Numbered from the stretch's first letter, positions 8,336 to 15,847 are shown. The stretch is 38,841 bases of DNA from an uncultured Oscillospiraceae bacterium (GCA_934464775.1 CAKSKG010000020.1:1-38841); one strand, 5' to 3'. The notes: generated by a model from the sequence alone, not told the origin. Translations and numbers: made by a program.

Positions 8336-8625
8336 TGCTGGCACAGGATATTGTTATCAAGCCTATCATCACTGAAAAGAGTATGGAGGGTCTCCAGGAT
8401 AAGAAGTACACTTTCAGAGTAGCTAAGGAAGCCAACAAGATCCAGATCGCTCAGGCGGTTGAGGAGCTCTTCGGAGTTAAGGTTTCCAAGGTCAATACAA
8501 TGAATTGCAGAGGCCGTTCCAAGAGAGTCGGCATGAACAGAGGCAAGACTCCCGACTGGAAGAAGGCTATCGTTACTCTTACAGAGGATTCCAAGACTAT
8601 CGAATTCTTCGATGGCATGATGTAA
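8335..8625 (+). CDS. rplW: 50S ribosomal protein L23
   Basis: The protein has 96 residues. L23 lies at the tunnel exit and is the docking site for trigger factor and SRP. 'IIKPIITEKSMEGLQDKKYT'-type N-terminal sequence and 'AVEELFGVKVSKVNTMNCRG' are diagnostic. It is translationally coupled to rplD by a one-base overlap. The 76-nt gap to rplB contains two hairpins. Confidence 0.96.
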   Translation: MLAQDIVIKPIITEKSMEGLQDKKYTFRVAKEANKIQIAQAVEELFGVKVSKVNTMNCRGRSKRVGMNRGKTPDWKKAIVTLTEDSKTIEFFDGMM

Positions 8626-8628
8626 TCT

Positions 8629-8672
8629 GCCAAAGCATTTTATTGGCATGAATGTATGGAGATAATATCTCC
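8629..8672 (+). promoter_or_regulatory. Two hairpins between rplW and rplB
   Basis: GCCAA/TTGGC (8629-8647) is followed by the perfect stem GGAGAT-AAT-ATCTCC (8658-8672). No T-run follows, so these are not intrinsic terminators. RNA processing sites or translational control are possible. I cannot tell which. Confidence 0.4.
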
Positions 8673-8701
8673 GCAAAACCGTTTTTAGGAGTTGATTTAA
8701 A

Positions 8702-9535
8702 ATGGCTATAAAGACTTATAAGCCTACGACCCCCTCAAGACGTCAGATGACAGTAACTGATTACAGCAGTCTTTCAAAGGTTGCTCCCGAGAAGAGCCTG
8801 CTTACAGTTGTTAAGAAGAATGCCGGCAGAAACAGCTACGGCAGAATCACTGTTCGTCACAAGGGCGGCGGAAACAGAAGAAAATACAGAATTATCGATT
8901 TCAAGAGAAACAAGCTCGGCATGAACGCTACTGTTCTTACTCTTGAGTACGATCCCAACAGAAGCGCATTCATCGCTCTCGTTCAGTACGAGGACGGCGA
9001 GAAGAAGTATATCATCGCTCCCAACGGCCTCAAGGTAGGCGACGTTGTACGCAACGGTGAGGACGCTGATATCAAGCCCGGTAATGCTCTTGCTCTCAAG
9101 AACATTCCTGTCGGTACATTTATCCACAACGTTGAGCTTTATCCCGGCAAGGGCGCACAGCTCGTTCGTTCCGCAGGCAACATGGCTCAGCTCATGGGTA
9201 AGGAAGGCGCATATGCACTTATCAGACTTCCTTCCGGCGAGATGAGAAAGGTTTCCATCGACTGCATGGCTTCCATCGGTCAGGTTTCCAACATCGACCA
9301 CGAGAACGTTAACCTCGGTAAGGCAGGACGTACACGTCACAAGGGTATCAGACCTACAGTTCGTGGTTCTGTCATGAACCCCAATGACCACCCCCACGGC
9401 GGTGGTGAAGGTAAGTCACCTGTCGGACGTCCCGGCCCTGTTACACCTTGGGGCAAGCCTGCTATGGGTTATAAGACCAGAGCAACTCACAAGGCTTCCG
9501 ATAAGTTCATCGTTAAGAGAAGAAACGGCAAGTAA
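8702..9535 (+). CDS. rplB: 50S ribosomal protein L2
   Basis: The protein has 277 residues, the usual length. L2 is needed for subunit association and supports the peptidyl-transferase centre. It begins 'MAIKTYKPTTPSRRQMTVTD', has the RNA-binding core 'RHKGGGNRRKYRIIDF', and near the end the universally conserved 'MNPNDHPHGGGEGKSPVGR', whose first His corresponds to the functionally important His229 of E. coli. AGGAG precedes the ATG. A 118-nt gap with a hairpin follows before rpsS. Confidence 0.98.
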   Translation: MAIKTYKPTTPSRRQMTVTDYSSLSKVAPEKSLLTVVKKNAGRNSYGRITVRHKGGGNRRKYRIIDFKRNKLGMNATVLTLEYDPNRSAFIALVQYEDGEKKYIIAPNGLKVGDVVRNGEDADIKPGNALALKNIPVGTFIHNVELYPGKGAQLVRSAGNMAQLMGKEGAYALIRLPSGEMRKVSIDCMASIGQVSNIDHENVNLGKAGRTRHKGIRPTVRGSVMNPNDHPHGGGEGKSPVGRPGPVTPWGKPAMGYKTRATHKASDKFIVKRRNGK

Positions 9536-9589
9536 TTCTCAAACTTTAAAAAATAATTATTATATACTCATAGGATTCATAAAGAGGAA

Positions 9590-9619
9590 TGAGGAAGTGC
9601 CGCAGGACGGCATACCTCA
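9590..9619 (+). promoter_or_regulatory. Hairpin between rplB and rpsS
   Basis: TGAGG/CCTCA closes an inner TGCCG/CGGCA stem with a small internal loop. It lies about 35 nt before the rpsS start in an otherwise AT-rich 118-nt gap. No T-run follows. It may be a processing or control element. Confidence 0.4.
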
Positions 9620-9653
9620 TCTTGCCTCGGTATCTTAGAGGGGAGGAAAACCA

Positions 9654-9935
9654 ATGAGCAGAAGTATTAAAAAGGGACCTTACGTGCAGGAAGTTCTCCT
9701 GAAGAGAGTTCAGGCTATGAACGACGCAGGAGAGAAGAAGGTTCTCAAGACATGGAGCAGATCCTCTACGATTTTCCCTGATTTCGTAGGTCATACATTC
9801 GCTGTACATGACGGAAGAAAGCACGTTCCCGTATACGTTACAGAGGATATGGTAGGACACAAGCTCGGTGAGTTTGCACCTACAAGAACATTCAAGGGCC
9901 ACGCAGGCTCCAAGACATCCAATAACGGCAAGTAA
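9654..9935 (+). CDS. rpsS: 30S ribosomal protein S19
   Basis: The protein has 93 residues. S19 forms the S13-S19 pair in the 30S head near the A site. 'MSRSIKKGPYVQEVLLKRVQ' is the standard N-terminus. 'TWSRSSTIFPDFVGHTFAVH' followed by 'GRKHVPVYVTEDMVGHKLGE' is the family signature. GGGGAGGAAAA precedes the ATG. rplV follows after 27 nt. Confidence 0.97.
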   Translation: MSRSIKKGPYVQEVLLKRVQAMNDAGEKKVLKTWSRSSTIFPDFVGHTFAVHDGRKHVPVYVTEDMVGHKLGEFAPTRTFKGHAGSKTSNNGK

Positions 9936-9962
9936 TCATAAGGTAGAAAGGAGAGTTTTTTA

Positions 9963-10298
9963 ATGGAAGCAAGAGCATCACTTACATGTGCTCGCATAGC
10001 ACCCAGAAAGGTTCAGATCGTTCTCGACCTTATCAGAGGCAAGGACGTTGAAACTGCTATGGCGATCATGAACAATACACCCAAGTCTGCCTGTGAATAC
10101 CTGGAAAAGCTTTTAAAGTCCGCAGTTGCAAACGCAGTTAACAACTACGATATGGACGGCAACAACCTCTATATCTCCGAGTGCTACGTTGGACCCGGAC
10201 CTATCATGAAGAGAATTATGCCTCGCGCACAGGGCAGAGCTTTCCGCATCAACAAGAGAACTTCTAACGTTACTCTCGTTGTTAAGGAAAAAGAATAA
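9963..10298 (+). CDS. rplV: 50S ribosomal protein L22
   Basis: The protein has 111 residues. L22 contacts all 23S rRNA domains, and its beta-hairpin lines the exit tunnel beside L4. The hairpin region is seen at 'GPIMKRIMPRAQGRAFRINK' (about residues 78-97), which matches the conserved signature. The N-terminal 'LTCARIAPRKVQIVLDLIRG' is typical. The gene lies between rpsS and rpsC with a 20-nt gap downstream. Confidence 0.97.
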   Translation: MEARASLTCARIAPRKVQIVLDLIRGKDVETAMAIMNNTPKSACEYLEKLLKSAVANAVNNYDMDGNNLYISECYVGPGPIMKRIMPRAQGRAFRINKRTSNVTLVVKEKE

Positions 10299-10318
10299 GT
10301 CGAAAGAGGAGGTAAATT

Positions 10319-11095
10319 ATGGGACAGAAAGTTAATCCCCACGGTCTCCGTGTAGGTGTTATTCAGGACTGGGATTCCCGTTGGTTTGCTAATAAAGCTA
10401 CTTTCGGCGATACTCTCGTAGAGGATAACAAGGTTCGTAACTTTATTAAGAAAGAACTCAAGGCAGCAGGCGTTCCTAAGATTGAAATCGAAAGATTTGC
10501 AGATAATGTAAGAATTCACGTATTCTGCGCTAAGCCCGGTATCGTTATCGGTCACGGCGGCGAGAACATCGAGAATCTCCGCGTTAAGGTTGAGAAGATG
10601 ATGGGCAAGTCCGTTGCTATCAACATCGTTGAGGTTAAGCAGCCCGATATCGATTCTCAGCTCGTTGCAGAGAACATCGCTGCACAGCTCGAAAACCGTG
10701 TATCTTACAGAAGAGCTATGAAGCAGGCTATCGGCCGTGCTATGAAGCTCGGCGCCAAGGGTATCAAGATCAGAGTTTCCGGCCGTCTTGCAGGCGCCGA
10801 GATCGCAAGATCTGAGACATACCACGAGGGTACAATTCCCCTTCAGACTATCAGAGCTGATATCGACTACGGTTTCGCAGAGGCTGCTACAACATACGGC
10901 CGTCTCGGAATCAAGGTTTGGATCTACAAGGGTGAGATCCTCAAGGGCGAGGCTAAGTCCACAAACAGACAGCCTAAGTCCGCTGCAGGCGACAGACCTG
11001 ACAGAAAGCGCAGACGTGACGGTGACAGAAAGAACGATCGCAGACGTGATTTCAACAGAAACCGTTCAGAAAAAAGAGAAGGAGGTAACAACTAA
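10319..11095 (+). CDS. rpsC: 30S ribosomal protein S3 with long basic tail
   Basis: The protein has 258 residues, longer than the roughly 210-235 usual. S3 lies at the mRNA entry tunnel, with helicase-like activity. The start 'MGQKVNPHGLRVGVIQDWDS' and the KH-domain loop 'IVIGHGGENIENL' (near residue 76) are clear. From about residue 210 the protein becomes a low-complexity Arg/Lys/Asp/Asn tail ending in 'RSEKREGGNN'. Such tails occur in some Firmicutes and are likely disordered and RNA-contacting. The stop overlaps the rplP start by one base. Confidence 0.97.
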   Translation: MGQKVNPHGLRVGVIQDWDSRWFANKATFGDTLVEDNKVRNFIKKELKAAGVPKIEIERFADNVRIHVFCAKPGIVIGHGGENIENLRVKVEKMMGKSVAINIVEVKQPDIDSQLVAENIAAQLENRVSYRRAMKQAIGRAMKLGAKGIKIRVSGRLAGAEIARSETYHEGTIPLQTIRADIDYGFAEAATTYGRLGIKVWIYKGEILKGEAKSTNRQPKSAAGDRPDRKRRRDGDRKNDRRRDFNRNRSEKREGGNN

Positions 11096-11517
11096 TGCTT
11101 CTTCCAAAGAGAGTTAAGTACAGAAGAGTTCAGAGAGGAAGAATGACCGGTAAGGCACTCCGCGGCAACAAGGTTTCCAACGGTGAGTACGGTTTACAGG
11201 CACTTGAGCCTGCATGGATTACCTCCAATCAGATCGAGGCTGCCCGTATCGCGATGACACGTTACATCAAGAGAGGCGGACAGGTTTGGATCAAGATCTT
11301 CCCTGACAAGCCCGTTACAGAGAAGCCCGCTGAAACACGAATGGGTTCCGGTAAGGGTTCTCCCGAGTACTGGGTAGCAGTTGTTAAGCCCGGCAGAGTT
11401 ATGTTTGAGATCGCAGGCGTTAGTGAGGAAACTGCAAGAGAGGCTCTTCGTCTCGCTATGCACAAGCTCCCCATTAAGTGCAAGTTTGTAAAAAAGGAAG
11501 AGGAGGCGAGTGAATAA
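11095..11517 (+). CDS. rplP: 50S ribosomal protein L16
   Basis: The protein has 140 residues. L16 helps shape the A site of the 50S subunit. 'MLLPKRVKYRRVQRGRMTGK' and 'RMGSGKGSPEYWVAVVKPGR' (about residues 81-100) are signature regions. The second corresponds to the loop near the A-site tRNA elbow. The start and stop overlap the rpsC stop and rpmC start by one base each, so rpsC-rplP-rpmC are tightly coupled. Confidence 0.97.
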   Translation: MLLPKRVKYRRVQRGRMTGKALRGNKVSNGEYGLQALEPAWITSNQIEAARIAMTRYIKRGGQVWIKIFPDKPVTEKPAETRMGSGKGSPEYWVAVVKPGRVMFEIAGVSEETAREALRLAMHKLPIKCKFVKKEEEASE

Positions 11518-11711
11518 TGAAGGCAACTGAAGTAAGAGATATGACTGCACAGGAGCTGGAGAACAAGCTCGTTGACCTTAAGAAAGAGCTTTTCGCTCTT
11601 CGTTTCCAGCACGCTGTAAATCAGCTCGACAATACTGCACGTCTCAAGGCAGTTAAGAAGGACATCGCACGCATCAAGACAATCATGCGTGAGCAGTCCA
11701 ACGCTCAGTAA
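11517..11711 (+). CDS. rpmC: 50S ribosomal protein L29
   Basis: The protein has 64 residues, mostly helical. L29 sits next to L23 at the tunnel exit. 'LKKELFALRFQHAVNQLDNT' matches the conserved family core, and 'IKTIMREQ' ends the usual second helix. The start overlaps rplP. An internal SD, GGGAGG, within the short gap serves rpsQ. Confidence 0.95.
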   Translation: MKATEVRDMTAQELENKLVDLKKELFALRFQHAVNQLDNTARLKAVKKDIARIKTIMREQSNAQ

Positions 11712-11725
11712 GGGAGGTAACAACA

Positions 11726-11986
11726 ATGTCTGAAGAAAGAAATCTTAGAAAAACAAGAGTCGGCAAGGTTGTTTCCAACAAGATGGATAAGACAATCGTT
11801 GTTGCTATTGCCGACAACGTTAAGCATCCCCTTTACAAGAAGATCATCAAGAGAACCATCAAGCTCAAGGCTCACGATGAGCAGAATGTTTGCAACATCG
11901 GCGACAGAGTTGAGATCATGGAAACTCGTCCTCTTTCCAAGGACAAGAGATGGCGTCTTGTTCAGGTAATCGAAAAGGCTAAGTAA
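11726..11986 (+). CDS. rpsQ: 30S ribosomal protein S17
   Basis: The protein has 86 residues. S17 is a primary binder of 16S rRNA with an OB fold. 'RKTRVGKVVSNKMDKTIVVA' and 'GDRVEIMETRPLSKDKRWRL' are the family signatures. It is the last gene before a 350-nt gap that carries a new promoter, so it may be the last gene of the first transcription unit or a readthrough point. Confidence 0.96.
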   Translation: MSEERNLRKTRVGKVVSNKMDKTIVVAIADNVKHPLYKKIIKRTIKLKAHDEQNVCNIGDRVEIMETRPLSKDKRWRLVQVIEKAK

Positions 11987-12009
11987 TCCTTATTCTTTTA
12001 GATTCCTTC

Positions 12010-12056
12010 GGGTGATATTCATTTGAATATTGCCCGCTGCTGAACAAATACAGCAG
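12010..12056 (+). promoter_or_regulatory. Two hairpins downstream of rpsQ
   Basis: A 12-bp hairpin with two G-U pairs spans 12010-12035 (GGG...CCC outside, ATATTCA/TGAATAT inside). CTGCTG/CAGCAG (12037-12056) follows. Neither has a T-run, so termination would have to be factor-dependent, or these protect the 3' end of the first unit. The remaining stretch up to 12118 is AT-rich with nothing I can name. Confidence 0.45.
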
Positions 12057-12117
12057 TATCTACAATATTTGTCTCATAATATCACAGCGTATTTGTATAA
12101 AACGGAAAAATCACAAA

Positions 12118-12162
12118 AAGAGGTGAAAACCTCTTGACAATTGGGGTTTCTCGGTGTAAAAT
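12118..12162 (+). promoter_or_regulatory. Internal promoter for the spc genes, overlapped by an inverted repeat
   Basis: TTGACA (12134-12139) and TAAAAT (12157-12162) are separated by 17 bp, a near-consensus sigma-A promoter. A perfect 7-bp inverted repeat with GAAA centre, AAGAGGT/ACCTCTT (12118-12135), runs into the -35 box and might act as an operator or as an RNA hairpin in readthrough transcripts. The start site would be near 12169, giving a leader of about 165 nt. Confidence 0.75.
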
Positions 12163-12274
12163 ATAAATGTTGCTGTGATATATGTGTTTATGGCATGTAT
12201 CGTGATACGCAAGGCGGCGTGGATTGATGTCAGTTCTGCCGCAGGTGTATATGGTAAATAATATCATCATATTG

Positions 12275-12313
12275 GAAGTTCGGGATCGGGAAGCTTCCGG
12301 TTCCCTTTACTTC
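12275..12313 (+). promoter_or_regulatory. Long segmented hairpin in the rplN leader
   Basis: Three regularly spaced 4-bp blocks pair symmetrically: GAAG/CTTC, GGGA/TCCC and GGAA/TTCC, separated by 3-4 nt internal loops. The structure ends four bases before the AAGGAAGGAG ribosome binding site of rplN. That position suits translational autoregulation by a ribosomal protein such as S8 or L14, which is inference. Confidence 0.45.
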
Positions 12314-12336
12314 TGCAAGGAAGGAGTAAATGCGCT

Positions 12337-12705
12337 GTGATACAGATGCAGACTTATTTGAAAGTCGCTGATAATACAGGTGCTAAGGAGCTTATGTGTA
12401 TCCGTGTGCTTGGCGGTACTCGCAAGAGATACGCTAACATCGGCGATGTAGTTGTTGCTTCGGTCAAAAAAGCAACACCAGGCGGCGTTGTTAAAAAGGG
12501 CGACGTTGTTAAGGCAGTTATCGTTCGTTCCGCTAAGGGACTTCGCAGAGAAGACGGAACATATATCCGCTTCGATGAGAACGCTGCTGTAATTATTAAG
12601 GAAGACAAGAACCCCAAGGGTACTCGTATCTTTGGACCTGTTGCTCGTGAGCTCCGTGACAAGGATTACATGAAGATCCTTTCTCTCGCTCCCGAAGTAC
12701 TTTAA
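12337..12705 (+). CDS. rplN: 50S ribosomal protein L14
   Basis: The protein has 122 residues, the standard length. L14 is at the subunit interface and forms bridge B8; it is also the target of the silencing factor RsfS. The start is GTG at 12337, chosen by alignment to 'MIQMQTYLKVADNTGAKELM' and by AAGGAG ten bases upstream. 'ATPGGVVKKGDVVKAVIVRS' and 'GTRIFGPVARELRDKDYMKI' are family signatures. It is the first gene after the internal promoter. Confidence 0.97.
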   Translation: MIQMQTYLKVADNTGAKELMCIRVLGGTRKRYANIGDVVVASVKKATPGGVVKKGDVVKAVIVRSAKGLRREDGTYIRFDENAAVIIKEDKNPKGTRIFGPVARELRDKDYMKILSLAPEVL

Positions 12706-12720
12706 TGGAGGTGCCGCATT

Positions 12721-13044
12721 ATGAATAATTTACATGTTAAAACAGGCGACACCGTTGTTATCCTGTCCGGCCGCGATAAGGGCAAGCAGGGTAAGGTCGT
12801 TGAGGTTTCACCTAAGGAAAAGAAGGTTATCGTTGAGGGTATCAACATCGTAACCAAGCACGTTAAGCCCACACAGATGGGTCAGTCCGGCGGCATCGTG
12901 AAATGCGAGGCTCCGTTGTATGCCTGCAAGGTCATGGCAGTTTGCCCCAAGTGCGGCAAGCCCACAAGAATCGGCCACAAGGTAAACGAGGACGGCTCTA
13001 AGGTCAGAGTCTGCAAGAATGCAGGCTGCGGCAAGGAATATTAA
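12721..13044 (+). CDS. rplX: 50S ribosomal protein L24, zinc-ribbon form
   Basis: The protein has 107 residues. L24 starts assembly of the 50S subunit. The N-terminal KOW motif is 'KTGDTVVILSGRDKGKQGKV' (residues 7-26). The C-terminal part carries C75-x2-C78 and C98-x4-C103, a zinc-ribbon-like arrangement seen in many Firmicutes L24 proteins. The gene is 15 nt after rplN and 18 nt before rplE. Confidence 0.96.
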   Translation: MNNLHVKTGDTVVILSGRDKGKQGKVVEVSPKEKKVIVEGINIVTKHVKPTQMGQSGGIVKCEAPLYACKVMAVCPKCGKPTRIGHKVNEDGSKVRVCKNAGCGKEY

Positions 13045-13062
13045 TGAAAGGAGTTACCTACC

Positions 13063-13605
13063 ATGGCAGCAAATCTTAAAGAACTTTATGTCAGCACAGT
13101 AGCTCCCGCTCTTATGAAGAAGTTCAGCTACAAGAGTGTTATGCAGATCCCCAAGATCGACAAGGTTGTAATCAACGTCGGCGCAGGTGAGGCTAAGGAT
13201 AATTCAAAGGTTATCGATGCTATCATCAACGATCTCGGCCTTATCACAGGTCAGAAGCCCGTTGTTTGCCGCGCTAAGAAGTCTGTTGCAAACTTCAAGA
13301 TCAGAGAGGGTATGGCTATCGGTGTAAAGGTTACACTGAGAGGCGAAAAGATGTACGAATTCCTCGACAGACTCTTCAATGTTGCGTTCCCCCGTGTACG
13401 TGACTTCAGAGGAATCAACGGCAACTCTTTCGACGGCAGAGGCAACTACTCCACAGGTATCAAGGAGCAGCTCATCTTCCCCGAAATCGAGTATGACAAG
13501 ATCGACAAGGTACGCGGTATGGATATCAACATCATCACAACCGCAAACACAGATGAAGAAGCTAAGGAGCTGCTTGAACTCATGGGCGCTCCGTTCGTTA
13601 AGTAA
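13063..13605 (+). CDS. rplE: 50S ribosomal protein L5
   Basis: The protein has 180 residues. L5 binds 5S rRNA and contacts P-site tRNA. 'MQIPKIDKVVINVGAGEAKD' (about residues 27-46) is the family signature. 'AIGVKVTLRGEKMYEFLDRL' and 'RDFRGINGNSFDGRGNYS' are typical. AAAGGAG precedes the ATG. rpsN follows after 16 nt. Confidence 0.97.
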   Translation: MAANLKELYVSTVAPALMKKFSYKSVMQIPKIDKVVINVGAGEAKDNSKVIDAIINDLGLITGQKPVVCRAKKSVANFKIREGMAIGVKVTLRGEKMYEFLDRLFNVAFPRVRDFRGINGNSFDGRGNYSTGIKEQLIFPEIEYDKIDKVRGMDINIITTANTDEEAKELLELMGAPFVK

Positions 13606-13621
13606 TTGGAGGGAAAACTAA

Positions 13622-13807
13622 ATGGCAAAGATGTCAATGAAGCTGAAGCAGCAGAAAACACCTAAGTTTTCCACTAGAGCTTACAACAGATGTAAAATCT
13701 GCGGCAGACCTCACGCATACTTGAGAAAGTATGGTATTTGCCGTATTTGCTTCAGAGAGCTTGCTCACAAGGGTCAGATCCCCGGAGTTAAGAAGGCAAG
13801 CTGGTAA
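13622..13807 (+). CDS. rpsN: 30S ribosomal protein S14, zinc-binding type Z
   Basis: The protein has 61 residues, the short zinc-containing form of S14 in the 30S head. C24-x2-C27 and C40-x2-C43 are intact ('CKICGRP' and 'CRICFRELAHKGQIPGVKKA'). Many Firmicutes also carry a zinc-free copy for zinc starvation, but none is in this window. Note that the S4 in the same cluster has lost its cysteines. The gene overlaps nothing and is followed by two hairpins. Confidence 0.96.
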   Translation: MAKMSMKLKQQKTPKFSTRAYNRCKICGRPHAYLRKYGICRICFRELAHKGQIPGVKKASW

Positions 13808-13810
13808 TAA

Positions 13811-13848
13811 GTACGAAAATATCGTACAACGGAATGAAATCTCATTCC
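13811..13848 (+). promoter_or_regulatory. Tandem perfect hairpins upstream of rpsH
   Basis: GTACGA-n5-TCGTAC (13811-13827) and GGAATGA-n4-TCATTCC (13831-13848) stand side by side just before the rpsH ribosome binding site (CAAGGAGG at 13858-13865). No T-run follows. In E. coli, S8 represses the spc operon by binding mRNA, so a structured element beside rpsH deserves comparison. The link is inference. Confidence 0.45.
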
Positions 13849-13873
13849 CATACTATCAAGGAGGTTACAAGGT

Positions 13874-14272
13874 ATGCAAATTACTGATACAATTGCAGAT
13901 ATGCTTACAAGAATCCGTAATGCGAATTCCGCTAAGCACGCAACGGTTGACGTTCCCGCCTCTAATATGAAGAAAGCTATCGCACAGATCCTCGTTGACG
14001 AGGGCTACATCAAGAGCTTCCAGATTATTGAGGACGGCAAGCAGGGTATAATCAGAGTAACACTGAAGTACGGTGAAAACAAGTCTCAGGTTATCACAGG
14101 TCTGCGCAGAGTGTCTAAGCCCGGTTTACGTATATATTCAAGCTGCGAGGATATGCCCAAGGTCATGAAGGGTCTCGGCGTCGCTATCGTTTCAACTTCT
14201 AAGGGAGTTATGACTGATAAGAAGGCAAGAGAGCTTAATGTCGGCGGCGAAGTCCTGGCATTTATCTGGTAA
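13874..14272 (+). CDS. rpsH: 30S ribosomal protein S8
   Basis: The protein has 132 residues. S8 binds helix 21 of 16S rRNA and in E. coli is the translational repressor of the spc operon. The N-terminal 'DTIADMLTRIRNANSAKH' and the C-terminal 'STSKGVMTDKKARELNVGGE' with 'EVLAFIW' are diagnostic. The upstream 66-nt gap contains two perfect hairpins. rplF starts 15 nt downstream. Confidence 0.97.
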   Translation: MQITDTIADMLTRIRNANSAKHATVDVPASNMKKAIAQILVDEGYIKSFQIIEDGKQGIIRVTLKYGENKSQVITGLRRVSKPGLRIYSSCEDMPKVMKGLGVAIVSTSKGVMTDKKARELNVGGEVLAFIW

Positions 14273-14287
14273 AAGGAGGAACACGAA

Positions 14288-14833
14288 ATGTCAAGAATCG
14301 GCAGAAAGCCTATCAGTGTTCCTGCAGGCGTTGATGTTAAGATCGACGGCACAACAGTTACAGTTAAGGGACCTAAGGGCACATTAACAAAGACTTTCCA
14401 CCACGATATGCTTATCAAGATGGAAGGCAATGAGATCATCGTTGAGCGTCCTTCCGAGGATAAGCTCCACAAGTCTCTCCACGGTCTTACAAGAACTCTC
14501 GTTCACAACATGGTTGAGGGCGTAACAACAGGTTACTCCAAGTCTCTCGACATCGAGGGTATCGGTTACCGTGCTGCTAAGCAGGGCAAGAATCTCGTTA
14601 TGAACCTCGGTTATTCTCACCAGGTCATCGTTCCCGAGATCGACGGCATCACAATTGATGTTCCTCAGCCCACAAAGATCGTTATCAACGGTGTCGACAA
14701 GCAGGCCGTAGGTCAGTTTGCAGCCGAGGTAAGAGAGAAGAGACCTCCCGAGCCTTATAAGGGCAAGGGTATCCGTTACACAGGCGAAAGAATCATCCGC
14801 AAGGAAGGTAAGGCCGGTAAGGGTAAGAAGTAA
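14288..14833 (+). CDS. rplF: 50S ribosomal protein L6
   Basis: The protein has 181 residues and two L6 repeats. L6 lies near the factor-binding site by the sarcin-ricin loop. 'MSRIGRKPISVPAGVDVKID' is the standard N-terminus. 'EKRPPEPYKGKGIRYTGERI' near residue 150 is the C-terminal signature. A 96-nt gap with a hairpin separates it from rplR. Confidence 0.97.
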   Translation: MSRIGRKPISVPAGVDVKIDGTTVTVKGPKGTLTKTFHHDMLIKMEGNEIIVERPSEDKLHKSLHGLTRTLVHNMVEGVTTGYSKSLDIEGIGYRAAKQGKNLVMNLGYSHQVIVPEIDGITIDVPQPTKIVINGVDKQAVGQFAAEVREKRPPEPYKGKGIRYTGERIIRKEGKAGKGKK

Positions 14834-14874
14834 TCTTCGTTCTGAGATTATTATATGTATCCTGAATTACGAAA

Positions 14875-14903
14875 GAGGATGGGACAGCATCGCTACTATC
14901 CTC
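14875..14903 (+). promoter_or_regulatory. Hairpin between rplF and rplR
   Basis: GAGGAT (14875-14880) pairs with ATCCTC (14898-14903), with an inner AGC-ATC-GCT. It lies about 10 nt before the AAAGGAG of rplR and is not followed by a T-run. It resembles in position the other gap hairpins of this operon. Confidence 0.4.
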
Positions 14904-14929
14904 CAGTTTTACAAAGGAGTTGAAAATTC

Positions 14930-15289
14930 ATGGTTAAGCAGATCAACAGAAAGGCTGCAAGAGCTAAGAGACAGGTACGCGTTCGTTCCAAGATCAGCGG
15001 CACAGCAGCTTGCCCCAGACTTAACGTTTTCCGCAGTGCAAAGCACATTTACGCACAGCTTATCGATGATGTTGCAGGTGTTACACTGGCAAGCGCATCT
15101 TCCCTCGAGAAGGGCTTCTCAGCTAACGGCGGCAACTGCGACGGCGCTTTTGAAGTAGGCAAGGCACTTGCTGAAAAGGCTAAGGCTAAGGGCATCAGCG
15201 ACGTTGTTTTCGATCGTGCAGGCTATCTCTATCACGGCAGAGTTGCTAAGCTCGCTGATGGTGCAAGAGAGGGCGGTCTTAATTTCTAA
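14930..15289 (+). CDS. rplR: 50S ribosomal protein L18
   Basis: The protein has 119 residues. L18 joins 5S rRNA to the central protuberance together with L5. 'RLNVFRSAKHIYAQLIDDVA' (about residues 29-48) and the C-terminal 'VVFDRAGYLYHGRVAKLADG' are the standard family regions, and the ending 'AREGGLNF' is typical of Firmicutes. AAAGGAG precedes the ATG. rpsE follows after 43 nt. Confidence 0.97.
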   Translation: MVKQINRKAARAKRQVRVRSKISGTAACPRLNVFRSAKHIYAQLIDDVAGVTLASASSLEKGFSANGGNCDGAFEVGKALAEKAKAKGISDVVFDRAGYLYHGRVAKLADGAREGGLNF

Positions 15290-15332
15290 TCGTCTAAGAC
15301 GGTTATGAAACTATACTAAGGAGGTTATACTT

Positions 15333-15833
15333 TTGGCTAAGATAGATGCTTCAAATCTCGAGCTCGCCGAAAAGGTAGTTGCCATTAACAGAGTTTCAAA
15401 GACTGTTAAGGGCGGCCGTATCTTCAAATTTGCTGCTCTCGTGGTTGTCGGCGACGGCAACGGCATAGTAGGCTTCGGCATGGGTAAGTCCGGAGAAGTT
15501 CCCGACGCTATCCGCAAGGGCATCGAGGATGCTAAGAAGAATTTAATTAAGGTTTCTCTGAAGGGTACAACAATCCCCCACGAGATCATCGGCGAATTCG
15601 GCGCAGGCAGAGTTCTCATGAAGCCCGCTGCTGCCGGTACAGGCGTTATCGCAGGCGGCCCCGTTCGTGCCGTAATCGAGATGGCTGGTATCAAGGATAT
15701 CAGAACAAAGTCCCTGCGTTCCAACAACGCATTCAACGTAGTTAGAGCTACAATCAACGGTCTCGCAAACTGCCGCAGCGCTCAGGAAGTTGCTGAGGTT
15801 AGAGGCAAGACTGTTAAGGAAATCTTAGGTTAA
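15333..15833 (+). CDS. rpsE: 30S ribosomal protein S5
   Basis: The protein has 166 residues. S5 acts in decoding accuracy and mRNA unwinding at the entry site. The start is TTG at 15333, set by AAGGAGG upstream and by alignment. 'RIFKFAALVVVGDGNGIVGF' is the dsRNA-binding-like domain, where spectinomycin-resistance changes map in other species. 'GTTIPHEIIGEFGAGRVLMK' is the second-half signature. rpmD starts 14 nt later. Confidence 0.97.
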   Translation: MAKIDASNLELAEKVVAINRVSKTVKGGRIFKFAALVVVGDGNGIVGFGMGKSGEVPDAIRKGIEDAKKNLIKVSLKGTTIPHEIIGEFGAGRVLMKPAAAGTGVIAGGPVRAVIEMAGIKDIRTKSLRSNNAFNVVRATINGLANCRSAQEVAEVRGKTVKEILG

Positions 15834-15847
15834 GGAGGAGCAGACAC

